Of a stretch of DNA of 64,000 nucleotides, positions 31,055 through 40,099 are shown in pieces (within the stretch, counting starts at the first letter, position 1; each line of letters opens with the position of its first letter). This stretch comes from Bacillota bacterium. Lineage in GTDB: Bacteria; Bacillota; Syntrophomonadia; Syntrophomonadales; DTU052. The notes under the pieces are model-generated. The model did not search any database. It was not told where the DNA came from and saw only the letters and a program-made list of their open reading frames with translations. Where the stretch lies: the NCBI GenBank assembly GCA_029781825.1, contig JAKOVY010000032.1:1-64000 (forward strand), written 5' to 3'. The position numbers and the translations under genes were made by a program.

Positions 31055-32506
31055 ATGATAAACGCCGAATATGAGGCCGTTATCGGACTGGAAGTGCATG
31101 TTGAACTCAAGACCAGGTCCAAGGCCTTTTGCAGATGCGCCACCTCTTTCGGGGCTCAACCAAACACCCATGTATGCCCCATCTGTCTGGGAATGCCCGG
31201 GGTCTTGCCGGTTCTGAACCGGCAGATGGTGGAATTTGCACTGATGACTGCTCTGGCCTTAAAGTGCCGGCTGGCTGACTACTGCAAATTTGACCGAAAA
31301 AACTACTTCTACCCCGACCTGCCCAAGAACTACCAGATTTCCCAGTATGACATGCCGATAGCCACCGGGGGCAGTCTGGTGATAGAAACCGAGAACGGCC
31401 CGCGAACTGTCGGCATCAACCGGGTGCATATGGAAGAGGATGCCGGGAAACTGGTTCACAAGGGCAGCATAATGACGACTCCCTATTCCCTGGTGGATCT
31501 GAACCGGGCCGGCACCCCCCTGCTGGAGATTGTATCCGAGCCTGATTTGCGTTCCCCCGCGGAAGCGCGGATGTATTTGGAACAGCTTCGTCTGATTCTT
31601 CTCTATCTGGGGGTATCCGACTGTAAGATGGAGGAGGGTTCCCTGCGCTGCGATGCCAACATTTCCGTAAGACCGAAGGGGCAGCGGCAACTGGGGACCA
31701 AGACGGAAATAAAGAACCTAAACTCATTCCGGGCCCTGGAGCGGGCCCTGGATTATGAGATCACGCGGCAGATCAAAGCCCTGGCCAAAGGTGAGCGTAT
31801 AATTCAGGAGACCAGGACCTGGGATGAAGAAGAGCAGGTCACCATGAGCATGCGCTCCAAGGAGGAAGCCCATGACTACCGTTACTTCCCGGACCCGGAC
31901 CTGCCTCCTTTACATATAGACCAGGCATGGGTGGAAAGGGTGTTCAAGAGCCTTCCCGAACTCCCCGAGCAGGCCCGCCGACGCCTGACGGAGGAATACC
32001 GCCTGAGTCGTTATGATGCCATTCTGCTCACCGCATCCAAGGATATCCTGGATTTCTTTGATGATTGTGTTGCTCGGTACCCCAAACCCAAGGTGGTTGC
32101 CAACTGGATCAACGGCGACCTGGCTCGGCTTCTGAATCAGAGCAAGCTGGAGATCAGGGAAAGCAAGGTAACGCCTGCATTGCTGGTCGGTCTCTTCAGG
32201 CTTTTGGATGAGGGGACCATAAGCGGGAAAATCGCCAAAGCGGTATTGGAGGAGATGTTTAACACCGGTGAGCCCCCGGATAAGATTGTGAAGGAGCGGG
32301 GTCTGGTACAGATCACAGATGAGTCGGCCCTGCAAGCCTTGGTAAGAGAGGTTATTAACGAAAACCCCACGGTGGTGGATGACTATAAAAACGGAAAGGA
32401 TAAGGCCCTGGGATTCCTGGTGGGTCAGGTTATGAAGGCCAGCAAAGGCAAAGCCAATCCGGAAGCGGTCAACCGACTCCTCAAGGAAGAGCTATCCCGC
32501 CGGTAA
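31055..32506 (+). CDS. gatB: Asp/Glu-tRNA amidotransferase subunit B, copy 1
   Basis: GatB binds the tRNA, phosphorylates the misacylated side chain with ATP and completes amidation. The 483-residue protein has [14 protein letters not shown] at the start, a four-cysteine zinc-like set (CRCATSF to CPICLG), [25 protein letters not shown], and a C-terminal tail domain (YqeY type) ending with [22 protein letters not shown] at 31055 has GGAGG nine bases upstream; the longer frame from 30995 overlaps gatA and is not used. A terminator follows. Confidence 0.96.
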   Translation: MINAEYEAVIGLEVHVELKTRSKAFCRCATSFGAQPNTHVCPICLGMPGVLPVLNRQMVEFALMTALALKCRLADYCKFDRKNYFYPDLPKNYQISQYDMPIATGGSLVIETENGPRTVGINRVHMEEDAGKLVHKGSIMTTPYSLVDLNRAGTPLLEIVSEPDLRSPAEARMYLEQLRLILLYLGVSDCKMEEGSLRCDANISVRPKGQRQLGTKTEIKNLNSFRALERALDYEITRQIKALAKGERIIQETRTWDEEEQVTMSMRSKEEAHDYRYFPDPDLPPLHIDQAWVERVFKSLPELPEQARRRLTEEYRLSRYDAILLTASKDILDFFDDCVARYPKPKVVANWINGDLARLLNQSKLEIRESKVTPALLVGLFRLLDEGTISGKIAKAVLEEMFNTGEPPDKIVKERGLVQITDESALQALVREVINENPTVVDDYKNGKDKALGFLVGQVMKASKGKANPEAVNRLLKEELSRR

Positions 32507-32525
32507 TTCGCGGACACAGCAAAAA

Positions 32526-32580
32526 GGGGGACGGTTTCCTCGCGTATGAACCGTCCCCCGGTTAGTCTTTGTTGTTATTT
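32526..32580 (+). terminator. Intrinsic terminator after the first gat operon
   Basis: An 11-bp perfect stem, GGGGGACGGTT (32526-32536) with AACCGTCCCCC (32549-32559), is followed by a T-rich tail. The five A before it would also give a weak terminator for the convergent sensor gene. Confidence 0.75.
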
Positions 32581-32651
32581 GAACAGTAATCAGAAAGTAC
32601 GGTTACGGCAGGCGTTGGGGAAAATGACAGCTTTGTTGTTATTTGAACAGT
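32567..32651. repeat. Duplicated 3' end of the GGDEF/HD-GYP gene
   Basis: A 21-base segment containing TTGTTATTTGAACAG is present at 32567-32587 and again at 32631-32651, and similarity continues for about 10 bases (CAGAAAG). The second copy is the end and stop codon of the antisense sensor gene. The first is a detached copy 64 bases downstream of that stop. Confidence 0.7.
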
Positions 32652-35194
32652 GAACAGAAAGCGTCGATGACAACCGGATCGAACTGGGTCCCGGACTTGC
32701 GTTTCAATTCTTCCAGGGCCTCTTTCTCGCTGATGGACTTCCGGTAAACCCTGTCGGTGGTCATGGCGTCGAACGCATCCACCACAGCGAGGATTCTGGA
32801 TATCAGCGGAATTTCCTCTCCTTTCAACCCCCGGGGGTAGCCTTCACCATTCCAGTGTTCGTGATGAGAAAGAATGTATTCCGCTATAATCGATAGTTCG
32901 GGTGAGTTTTGGGCAATACGATAGCCGATTTCAGAGTGCCTTTTCATTTCCTCCCACTCACTTGGGGAGAGCGGACCGGGTTTTTGCAGTATGCTTTCCC
33001 TTACGGCTACCTTGCCGATATCGTGCAGCATGGCCAAAAGGGTCAAATTGTCAAGTTCATGCGGTGACAGCTTTAACATTCTGCCAACCAGGTTACAGTA
33101 ATGCTCCAGCCGTTTGGCGTGTTCCTCGGTCTCCATGCTCTTCTCGAAAAGCGTTCCCAGGAGGGTGTTGATAATGGTGTTGCGGTGGCTTCTTCCCTCC
33201 AAAAGCTTGCGGTGATACATCCGTTCCTCGGCTTCCTTAATGATTTGCACCAGGCTTTCGTCCTGACTGGTCTTTACCGCACAGCCCAGCGAAACGTTCA
33301 GGCTCATATCCCCGACGGATTTGTCACGACAGCGGGCGGTTATCCTTTCCATTATCTCCTGTGCCTGTTCCGCTGTGGTGCAGGGCAGCATGATGAGAAA
33401 CTCGTCTCCGCCCCAGCGAGCAATAATATCGCCGGGGCGGCAGCTCTCCTGCAATACCTCGGCCATGCTTTTCAAAAGTTCATCCCCCGCCTGGTGGCCA
33501 AACACATCATTGGTGAGTTTAAGACCGTTTACATCACCCATGATCACCGCCAGCGGCAGTTGGAACGAGTTGTCCAGCCGCATCATTTCTTCTTCGATGA
33601 ACCTGCGATTGTAAAGACCGGTGAGGTGATCGTGATAACTGAGATAAAGGATTTGCTGCTGGTGTTCTTTTTCGATGCTGACATCGCGGAAAACCATTAC
33701 TACACCAAATGTCTGCCCGTGCTCGTCCTTTATCGGGGCGGCACTGTCCGCGATCGGTATCGTACGTCCTTCTTTATTAATCAATACGGTGTGATTGGCT
33801 ACACTGACAATGCTTCCAGTCTGCAGAGCTTTGGAGATTGGATCTTCAATTTCTTGACCTGTTTCTTCATTCCGGAGTAAAAAAACATCGGTGAAATACC
33901 GATTTTTTGCTTCTTCGTTGGTCCAGCCCGTGATTTTTTCGGCTTCTCTGTTCAAAGCAGTTATCCTGCCTTCCAGATCGGTTGTAACCACCCCATCACC
34001 AATAGAAATGAGGGTGGTGCGCATCAATTCCTTTTCGCGATACAGGTGTTCTTTGTATTTCTCCCTATCGGTCACATCGAAAATGATGGAAAACATCAGG
34101 GGCTCTCCGTCCTGCTGCTCAATAAGGCTGGTATAAACATCTACCAGCCTTATCTCACCGTTTTTCAAGCGGTGTGGAGTAATGAAATACCGCTGTTTTT
34201 CCCTTAACGCCATCAGGCGCAACTGTTCCACTTCTTCGTTGGGGAGCATGTTGATGTCCTGAATGCAGAGAGAGGTTAATTCCTCGCGGGAATAACCGTA
34301 AAAATCGCAGGCAGCAGGGTTGCTATCTACTATCCGGCCGGTTATTGGTTCAATCAAGAGCATGACGGCGGTATGTTCATAAAACATGCTCTCGAGGCGT
34401 CGCAGAAGTTGATTTCTTTCCCTTTCAGCCCGCTTTTGCTGGGTGATGTCCTTACAGAAACCAACCAGATACTGTACCTTTCCCTGCTCAAACACCGGTG
34501 TGAGGGTAGTCAGCCGAATCTTTTCCCCGGTAGGGAAGAAGAAGTTGTCCTCGTAAGTATGGGCTTTTCCCTCATTAACACATCGCCGGTAATTCTCAAT
34601 CGATATCTTTGCGGCTTCTTCACCGAATATGTCTACCGGAGTTTTTCCTTTTATATCGGTTAGTCCCGTCAATTTCTGATGGGCTGCATTGTTTCTTATG
34701 TAACGGAACTCGCCATTTTTTACTTCTACCAAGAATATTGCATCATGAGTGCTGTTAAAAATGATCTCCAGGTCCCTAAAGAGCGATTCTATTCTTGCCT
34801 TCTGGTGTTCCAGGAGCTTCATGTTTTCTACTTCCGACGTGATATCCTGGAAGATTGCTGTACAAAACCCTCTTTCCTGCGAAAAGGCCGTAATTCGATA
34901 CCAACGTCCCAAACAATCAAAATAGCTAGTAAACTCCTGCTTTTGTCCAGTTTGGGATATGTCGCCATAAAAAGTGATCCAATCAAAATCGGAGGACCTT
35001 ATTTCGGGAATGATTTCAGTCACTCTTTTCCCCAGTATCGTTTCCCGGTTTAACTTGGTAATCGTTTCAAAGAAGGGATTTACATCGCGAAATATCATGT
35101 CAATTGCCTTGTTTTGATCATCGAACACCAATTGATAATGAACGTAACCAAAGGGTGCCAACCTGAGAAGCTCGACAGCAGAAGCCGACGTCAT
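32639..35194 (-). CDS. Multi-PAS cyclic-di-GMP synthase/phosphodiesterase (PAS-GGDEF-HD-GYP)
   Basis: This protein of about 851 residues is built of four PAS-like sensor domains (roughly 10-140, 145-265, 270-390 and 395-515). A GGDEF diguanylate cyclase follows (RWGGDEFLIML, active-site motif intact), then a C-terminal HD-GYP phosphodiesterase with LHDIGK, HHEHWNGEGYP and the metal ligands intact. Both opposing activities therefore look functional. No membrane helix is visible, so it likely senses a cytoplasmic signal such as redox state. ATG at 35194 is chosen because GGGAGGGGGG lies six bases upstream. The gene lies antisense between the two gat operons and shows no functional link to them. 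Confidence 0.92.
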   Translation of the reverse strand: MTSASAVELLRLAPFGYVHYQLVFDDQNKAIDMIFRDVNPFFETITKLNRETILGKRVTEIIPEIRSSDFDWITFYGDISQTGQKQEFTSYFDCLGRWYRITAFSQERGFCTAIFQDITSEVENMKLLEHQKARIESLFRDLEIIFNSTHDAIFLVEVKNGEFRYIRNNAAHQKLTGLTDIKGKTPVDIFGEEAAKISIENYRRCVNEGKAHTYEDNFFFPTGEKIRLTTLTPVFEQGKVQYLVGFCKDITQQKRAERERNQLLRRLESMFYEHTAVMLLIEPITGRIVDSNPAACDFYGYSREELTSLCIQDINMLPNEEVEQLRLMALREKQRYFITPHRLKNGEIRLVDVYTSLIEQQDGEPLMFSIIFDVTDREKYKEHLYREKELMRTTLISIGDGVVTTDLEGRITALNREAEKITGWTNEEAKNRYFTDVFLLRNEETGQEIEDPISKALQTGSIVSVANHTVLINKEGRTIPIADSAAPIKDEHGQTFGVVMVFRDVSIEKEHQQQILYLSYHDHLTGLYNRRFIEEEMMRLDNSFQLPLAVIMGDVNGLKLTNDVFGHQAGDELLKSMAEVLQESCRPGDIIARWGGDEFLIMLPCTTAEQAQEIMERITARCRDKSVGDMSLNVSLGCAVKTSQDESLVQIIKEAEERMYHRKLLEGRSHRNTIINTLLGTLFEKSMETEEHAKRLEHYCNLVGRMLKLSPHELDNLTLLAMLHDIGKVAVRESILQKPGPLSPSEWEEMKRHSEIGYRIAQNSPELSIIAEYILSHHEHWNGEGYPRGLKGEEIPLISRILAVVDAFDAMTTDRVYRKSISEKEALEELKRKSGTQFDPVVIDAFCSLFK

Positions 35195-35420
35195 AAACAA
35201 CCCCCCTCCCGAATTATCAACTTGCCAGACAACCAAAAAAAGGCCAGGTTTGACATGATTTTATTAAATGCGATGATAAATGGCAATAATGGCTTTGATG
35301 TTCTGTTATCTCGATCTGCACCCTGTATCCAAGTCCTCTGCCCCATATTTTGAAGATGCTCACTGTTATCCTATCCCGGAGGGCTTTTTCACTAGATTCT
35401 AGCAACCGGTTTGGCCTTTC

Positions 35421-35429
35421 TGATATAAT
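35421..35429 (+). promoter_or_regulatory. Extended -10 promoter of the second gat operon
   Basis: TGATATAAT matches the TGnTATAAT extended -10 element, 38 bases before gatC copy 2. It is of the same type and at nearly the same distance as the promoter of the first operon, suggesting it was duplicated with it. Confidence 0.6.
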
Positions 35430-35466
35430 ACTGTGCATGAAGATTCGGGAAAGGGAGGAAAGGCCG

Positions 35467-35751
35467 TTGGCTTTAACCGAAAAAGATGTTGAACGCCTGG
35501 CCGTTTTGGCTCGGATAAACCTAACTGCAGAAGAGAAGGAAACATTCGCCCGGCAGATGAATTCGATCCTGGATTCCGCTGCCGTGCTTGATGAACTGTC
35601 AACCGACCGGATAGAGCCGCTCATTTATGTCCTTTCTCGGCATAACGTGATGCGGGATGATAAGGTGCGTCCCTCCCTGACCAATAATGAAGCTCTGGCC
35701 AATGCCCCCCTTAAAGAGGATGCTATGTTCAAGGTGCCGAGATTAATATAA
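35467..35751 (+). CDS. gatC: Amidotransferase subunit C, copy 2
   Basis: This second GatC has 94 residues, the same length as copy 1, and is clearly related (KDVERLAVLARINLTAEEKE, MNSILDSAAVLDELSTDRIEP, NVMRDDKVRPSLTNNEALANA). TTG at 35467 has GGGAGG eight bases upstream; a longer frame from 35350 would include the promoter. Sequence divergence is even across the protein. It is expected to bind GatA copy 2, which lacks a catalytic lysine, so the role of the complex is unclear. Confidence 0.92.
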   Translation: MALTEKDVERLAVLARINLTAEEKETFARQMNSILDSAAVLDELSTDRIEPLIYVLSRHNVMRDDKVRPSLTNNEALANAPLKEDAMFKVPRLI

Positions 35752-35764
35752 GGAGGAACCCCTG

Positions 35765-37201
35765 GTGAATCTCTACCAGTTAACCGTTCATAAAGCAGCA
35801 GAAATGTTGGCCCGACGGGAGATTAACGCCCAGGATATTTTGGAATCCGTCTCCCGGCGGATTGACCTGGTTGAAGACAAGATCAAAGCCTTCATTACTC
35901 TTACCCTGACCCGGGCGGAAAAGGATGCAAAGGACCTTGACAGCCGTAGTGAAATCACGGGTCTTGCAGGAATCCCCTGTGGTGTGCAGGACAACCTCTG
36001 TACCAGGGGAGTAGCAACCACCTGTGCTTCGAAGATGCTGGAAGGCTTTGTTCCCCCATACGACGCCACGGCAGTTGGCAGGCTGAAGGCGGCGGGTGCC
36101 GTAATGGTGGGCAAGCTGAACATGGATGAGTTCGGTATGGGGTGCTGTACCCAAAAGTCGGGCTTCCATCCCACGAGCAACCCCTGGGATCCAACCCGGG
36201 TTTCCGGCGGTTCCTCCGGGGGAGCAGCGGCTGCGGTAGCGGCCGGAGAGGTGTATTACGCCCTGGCTTCGGATACCGGCGGCAGTCTGAGACAGTCGGC
36301 CGCCTACTGTGGAGTGGTGGGGATGAGACCCACCTACGGCCGGGTTTCCCGTTACGGCCTGGTAGCCGTAGCTTCATCGATGGATCAGGTGGGCCCGGTG
36401 ACCAGAAACGTAACCGACTGTGCTCTGGTGCTGAACGTCATCTGTGGTTACGATGCTCTTGATTCCAACTGCCTGCAGGCGGAGGTGCCGGATTACCGGA
36501 ATTACCTGGGAAGCAGCCTGAAAGGTATGAGGATTGGGTTCCCCCGCGAGTATTTTCAGGAGAACGTAGACGGACCCGTTAGAGATGCGGTAAAGAAAGC
36601 CCTTTTAAAATTTGAAGATCTGGGAGCCGTGGTGGAAGAGACCAGCCTTCCCCACAGCAGGTATGCCCTCCCCGTTTTCCGGTTGCTGGCATCGGCCGAA
36701 GCGAGCTCCAACATGTCCCGCTATGATGGCGTGAGGTACGGTTACCGAGACGAAGAGGCTGAGGACATCGCAGAGATGATGAGCAGTTCTCGCGGTCGGG
36801 GCTTCGGACCTGAAGTGAAGCGCAACATACTGCTGGGAACTTATGTCCTGAGCAAGGAACAGTTTGATGATTACTATATGCGGGCTATGAAAGTACGGCG
36901 CCTGATCAAGGAAGACTTTGACCGGGCTTTTAAAAAATATGATCTTCTGGTTTCGCCGGCTACGGTTGGGGTTGCTTTTCCCCGCGGTGAAAGGGATGAA
37001 GACCTGTCAGACATGCTCACCATACCGGCCAGCCTGGCCGGCATCCCGGCCATGTGCATCCCCGGGGGGATGGTAGACGGTCTGCCGGTGGGATTGCAGC
37101 TGATGGGTCCGGCGCTGGCGGAAGGAACGCTGCTTAAGGCCGCCTATGCCTTTGAGCAGGCTACAGATTACCATTTGCGCACACCCGTACTGGAGGTATA
37201 G
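35765..37201 (+). CDS. gatA: Amidotransferase subunit A, copy 2, catalytic lysine replaced by glutamine
   Basis: This is a 478-residue paralogue of the GatA at 29599. The catalytic Lys75 is Gln here (codon CAG at 35987, in GIPCGVQDNL), while Ser150 and Ser174 of the amidase triad remain. Further changes cluster at the active site: [10 protein letters not shown] became MGCCTQKSGF, RQPA became RQSA, and five residues before LSDMLTIP are lost. In the amidase-signature family the lysine is needed for catalysis, so glutaminase activity is probably abolished or altered. The frame is intact and well conserved elsewhere, so it is a maintained gene and not a decaying one. GTG at 35765 follows AAGGAGG. 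Function is unknown. Confidence 0.92.
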   Translation: MNLYQLTVHKAAEMLARREINAQDILESVSRRIDLVEDKIKAFITLTLTRAEKDAKDLDSRSEITGLAGIPCGVQDNLCTRGVATTCASKMLEGFVPPYDATAVGRLKAAGAVMVGKLNMDEFGMGCCTQKSGFHPTSNPWDPTRVSGGSSGGAAAAVAAGEVYYALASDTGGSLRQSAAYCGVVGMRPTYGRVSRYGLVAVASSMDQVGPVTRNVTDCALVLNVICGYDALDSNCLQAEVPDYRNYLGSSLKGMRIGFPREYFQENVDGPVRDAVKKALLKFEDLGAVVEETSLPHSRYALPVFRLLASAEASSNMSRYDGVRYGYRDEEAEDIAEMMSSSRGRGFGPEVKRNILLGTYVLSKEQFDDYYMRAMKVRRLIKEDFDRAFKKYDLLVSPATVGVAFPRGERDEDLSDMLTIPASLAGIPAMCIPGGMVDGLPVGLQLMGPALAEGTLLKAAYAFEQATDYHLRTPVLEV

Positions 37202-37204
37202 ATC

Positions 37205-38653
37205 ATGACTGATAAATATGAAGCGGTAATAGGCCTGGAAGTGCACGTGGAACTGAAAACCAACACCAAGGCCTTCTGCGGCTGTGGACTTTCCTTTGGA
37301 GCTTTGCCCAACAGCCATGTATGTCCCGGCTGCCTGGGGATGCCCGGTGCCATACCGGTTCTTAACCGGGGACTGGTGGAGTACGCGATAAAAACGGGCC
37401 TGGCCTTGAACTGCAAAATCGCCGAGTACTGCCGGTTTGACCGTAAAAACTATTTTTACCCGGATCTGCCGGCGAACTACCAGATATCTCAACTCGATCT
37501 TCCCATTGCCAGTGCGGGGTACCTGGAGATTGAAGTCGAAGGGGAAAAGAAAAAGATCGGCATCAACCGGGTGCACATGGAAGAGGATGCAGGAAAGCTG
37601 GTGCATCAAGGCAGTATAATGACAACCCCCTATTCCCTGGTAGATTTGAACCGGGCGGGAACGCCGCTGCTGGAAATTGTCTCCGAGCCCGATATCAGGT
37701 CTCCTCGGGAAGCCTATCTGTATATGCAAAAACTGCGCTCGATCCTTTTGTTCCTTGGAGTTTCGGACTGCAAAATGGAAGAGGGGTCCCTGCGCTGTGA
37801 CGCCAACGTATCGGTCAGACCTCGAGGCCAGGAAAAATTGGGAACCAGGACCGAGATAAAGAATCTAAACTCCTTCCGTTCACTGGAACGGGCTGTGGAT
37901 TACGAAATCAAGCGGCATATCGAGGTCCTGGAGGACGGTGGGGAACTGGTTCAGGAAACCCGCACCTGGGATGAGGACCGGCAGATCACCCTAAGCATGC
38001 GCTCCAAGGAAGAGGCTCAGGATTACAGGTACTTCCCGGATCCCGACCTGCCCCCCGTTATAATTGACCGGGAATGGATAGAAAATGTCCGCAAGACCCT
38101 GCCGGAACTTCCGGATCAGGCCCGCGAGCGCTTGATGACCCGGCATAACCTGTCGTCGTATGATGCCAACATCCTTACTATGTCCAAGGATGTCCTGGAC
38201 TTCTTCGATGCCTGTGTTGCCGAGTACAACGAACCCAAGTTGATTGCCAACTGGATTATGGGAGAACTGACCAGACTGCTAAACCAGAACAACATGGAGA
38301 TCAAGGAGTGCAAGATTACTCCTTCATCCCTGGTGGAAATGCTGAGGCTTTTGGAACAGGGGACCATAAGCGGCAAGATTGCCAAAGTAGTCTTTGAAGA
38401 GATGTTCAACACCGGGGATGCGCCGGAGAAGATCGTGAAAGACCGGGGGCTGGTACAGATCTCGGATGAATCGGCCATAAAAGCGATAGTGGATGAAGTT
38501 ATTGCCGGCAATCCAAAGGTAGTGGAGGATTATAAGAACGGCAAAGGCAAGGCCCTCGGGTTCCTGGTGGGTCAGGTTATGAAAGCCAGCAAGGGCAAAG
38601 CCAACCCGGAAGTGGTCAACCGGCTCCTGATGGAGGAGCTGTCTCGCCCCTAA
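37205..38653 (+). CDS. gatB: Amidotransferase subunit B, copy 2
   Basis: This second GatB has 482 residues and retains the kinase-side and tRNA-side motifs: [21 protein letters not shown] to [31 protein letters not shown], and the YqeY-like C-terminal domain ending [13 protein letters not shown]. It therefore looks able to bind and activate tRNA-bound substrate. With GatA copy 2 lacking its lysine, ammonia may have to come from elsewhere, or the complex may have a different job. The gatA-gatB junction is nearly identical in both operons over 25 bases spanning the ribosome site. Confidence 0.93.
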   Translation: MTDKYEAVIGLEVHVELKTNTKAFCGCGLSFGALPNSHVCPGCLGMPGAIPVLNRGLVEYAIKTGLALNCKIAEYCRFDRKNYFYPDLPANYQISQLDLPIASAGYLEIEVEGEKKKIGINRVHMEEDAGKLVHQGSIMTTPYSLVDLNRAGTPLLEIVSEPDIRSPREAYLYMQKLRSILLFLGVSDCKMEEGSLRCDANVSVRPRGQEKLGTRTEIKNLNSFRSLERAVDYEIKRHIEVLEDGGELVQETRTWDEDRQITLSMRSKEEAQDYRYFPDPDLPPVIIDREWIENVRKTLPELPDQARERLMTRHNLSSYDANILTMSKDVLDFFDACVAEYNEPKLIANWIMGELTRLLNQNNMEIKECKITPSSLVEMLRLLEQGTISGKIAKVVFEEMFNTGDAPEKIVKDRGLVQISDESAIKAIVDEVIAGNPKVVEDYKNGKGKALGFLVGQVMKASKGKANPEVVNRLLMEELSRP

Positions 38654-38795
38654 ACCTTTTCCCCTTGCATCTGGATATCCCGGCTTTACTTTGCGTGCCG
38701 AACCCTTCAAACCCCGGCGGTTTCCGGAAGTAGGATAAATCATATCCTTTATACCGGGGCGGTACTTGCCGTGGCTGTGCGAAGCTGTTATTTAG

Positions 38796-38804
38796 TGATA
38801 TAAT
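38796..38804 (+). promoter_or_regulatory. Candidate extended -10 promoter for the citrate-pathway operon
   Basis: TGATATAAT lies 122 bases before the synthase gene, inside a 273-base gap that is AT-rich toward its 3' end. The -35 is weak. The leader after it has several ATTATTATGG-like short repeats but no recognised riboswitch. Confidence 0.45.
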
Positions 38805-38926
38805 TCAAAAATCAGTAAGGGTATGGTTTAATGTATTATTATGGAATTATTAACCACTACCATTGGGTTTATCATAATACAACTCAAATGTCAGGTTATC
38901 TCAGTGAGGGAAAGGAGTGGAATTGA

Positions 38927-40099
38927 TTGCCGATCACTTCTACTGGAAAAGAATGGTTTTTGGAGGAGGGGGCCAAAGTCTATATTGTTGACACCACCTT
39001 GCGTGACGGGGAGCAGACCGCCGGAGTGGTTTTTTCCAATGAGGAAAAGATTCGGATCGCCAGGTATCTCGATGAGCTGGGGGTTGATCAGATCGAGGCC
39101 GGTATCCCGGTGATGGGCGGCGATGAAAAGAAGTGCATCCGCGAAATTGTTGACATGGGCCTGAAAGCCAGCATTATGGCTTGGAATCGCGCGGTAATCA
39201 ACGATATTAAAGAATCAATTGATTGCGGTGTTGATGCGGTTGCCATATCCATCTCGGCTTCGGATCTTCATATAGAGTATAAGCTGCAGACCACCCGGGA
39301 GGATGTCCTCAGGCGCATGGCGGACGCGGTCAAGTTTGCCAAGGACAAGGGGCTTTATGTATCAGTTAATGCCGAGGATGCTTCCCGTGCTCATATGGAT
39401 TTTCTGGTCGAGTTTGCTCTCACTGCCAAACACTGCGGAGCCGATCGTCTCCGCTTCTGCGATACGGTGGGCATTCTTGATCCCCTGACCACTTACCGCA
39501 AGATCACCACGCTGGTCAACTCCGTGGGATTGGACATAGAGATGCACACCCACAACGATTTCGGGCTGGCAACAGCCAATTCCCTGGCCGGGGTCTATGC
39601 CGGTGCCAGATATGTGGGGGTAACCATAAACGGTCTGGGAGAAAGAGCCGGAAACGCTTCCCTGCAGGAAGTGGTTATGGGATTAAAGCACCTTATGAAA
39701 CTGGACTTAAGATTTAAGACCGAAATGTTCCGTGAAGTGGCGGAGTACGTGGCCAAGGCTTCAGGAAGAACCCTGTCTCCGGCTCATCCCATCGTGGGTA
39801 CCAACATTTTTGCCCATGAATCCGGAATCCACGGTGACGGGGTGCTGAAGAACCCCATGAACTATGAAGCCTTTTCGCCCCAGGAGGTGGGGCTGGAACG
39901 CCAAATCGTTATCGGCAAGCATTCGGGAACTAACGCGTTAAAAGCCAAGTTTATCGAGTATGAGATAGAACTCACCGACGAGCAGGCCAAGGATCTGCTG
40001 GCGTTGGTCAGAGCCAAGGCGATTGAACTGAAAAGGCCGCTGTTTGATAAAGAACTGGCAGCATTATATGAAACTTACATGAAGGGGAGAGAAAAGTAA
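38927..40099 (+). CDS. Homocitrate synthase family enzyme, likely Re-type citrate synthase
   Basis: This is a 390-residue DRE-TIM metallolyase. Motifs are VDTTLRDGEQTAGVVFS at the N-terminus, NAEDASRAH, the metal-binding MHTHNDFGLA, NGLGERAGNASL, and the GIHGDGVLKNP and GKHSGTNAL region of the C-terminal part. Sequence type is NifV/homocitrate synthase-like. The neighbours are an aconitase of the LeuCD type and NADP isocitrate dehydrogenase, so the likely reaction is acetyl-CoA plus oxaloacetate to citrate. This matches known Re-citrate synthases of Clostridium kluyveri and Dehalococcoides, which are of this family. Homocitrate synthesis is the alternative. TTG at 38927 has AAAGGAG nine bases upstream. 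Confidence 0.8.
   Translation: MPITSTGKEWFLEEGAKVYIVDTTLRDGEQTAGVVFSNEEKIRIARYLDELGVDQIEAGIPVMGGDEKKCIREIVDMGLKASIMAWNRAVINDIKESIDCGVDAVAISISASDLHIEYKLQTTREDVLRRMADAVKFAKDKGLYVSVNAEDASRAHMDFLVEFALTAKHCGADRLRFCDTVGILDPLTTYRKITTLVNSVGLDIEMHTHNDFGLATANSLAGVYAGARYVGVTINGLGERAGNASLQEVVMGLKHLMKLDLRFKTEMFREVAEYVAKASGRTLSPAHPIVGTNIFAHESGIHGDGVLKNPMNYEAFSPQEVGLERQIVIGKHSGTNALKAKFIEYEIELTDEQAKDLLALVRAKAIELKRPLFDKELAALYETYMKGREK

Noticed and set aside
35765..37201. GatA copy 2 as a pseudogene
   Set aside because: The frame is complete, the ribosome site is strong, and most of the protein including both catalytic serines is conserved. A changed function fits better than decay.
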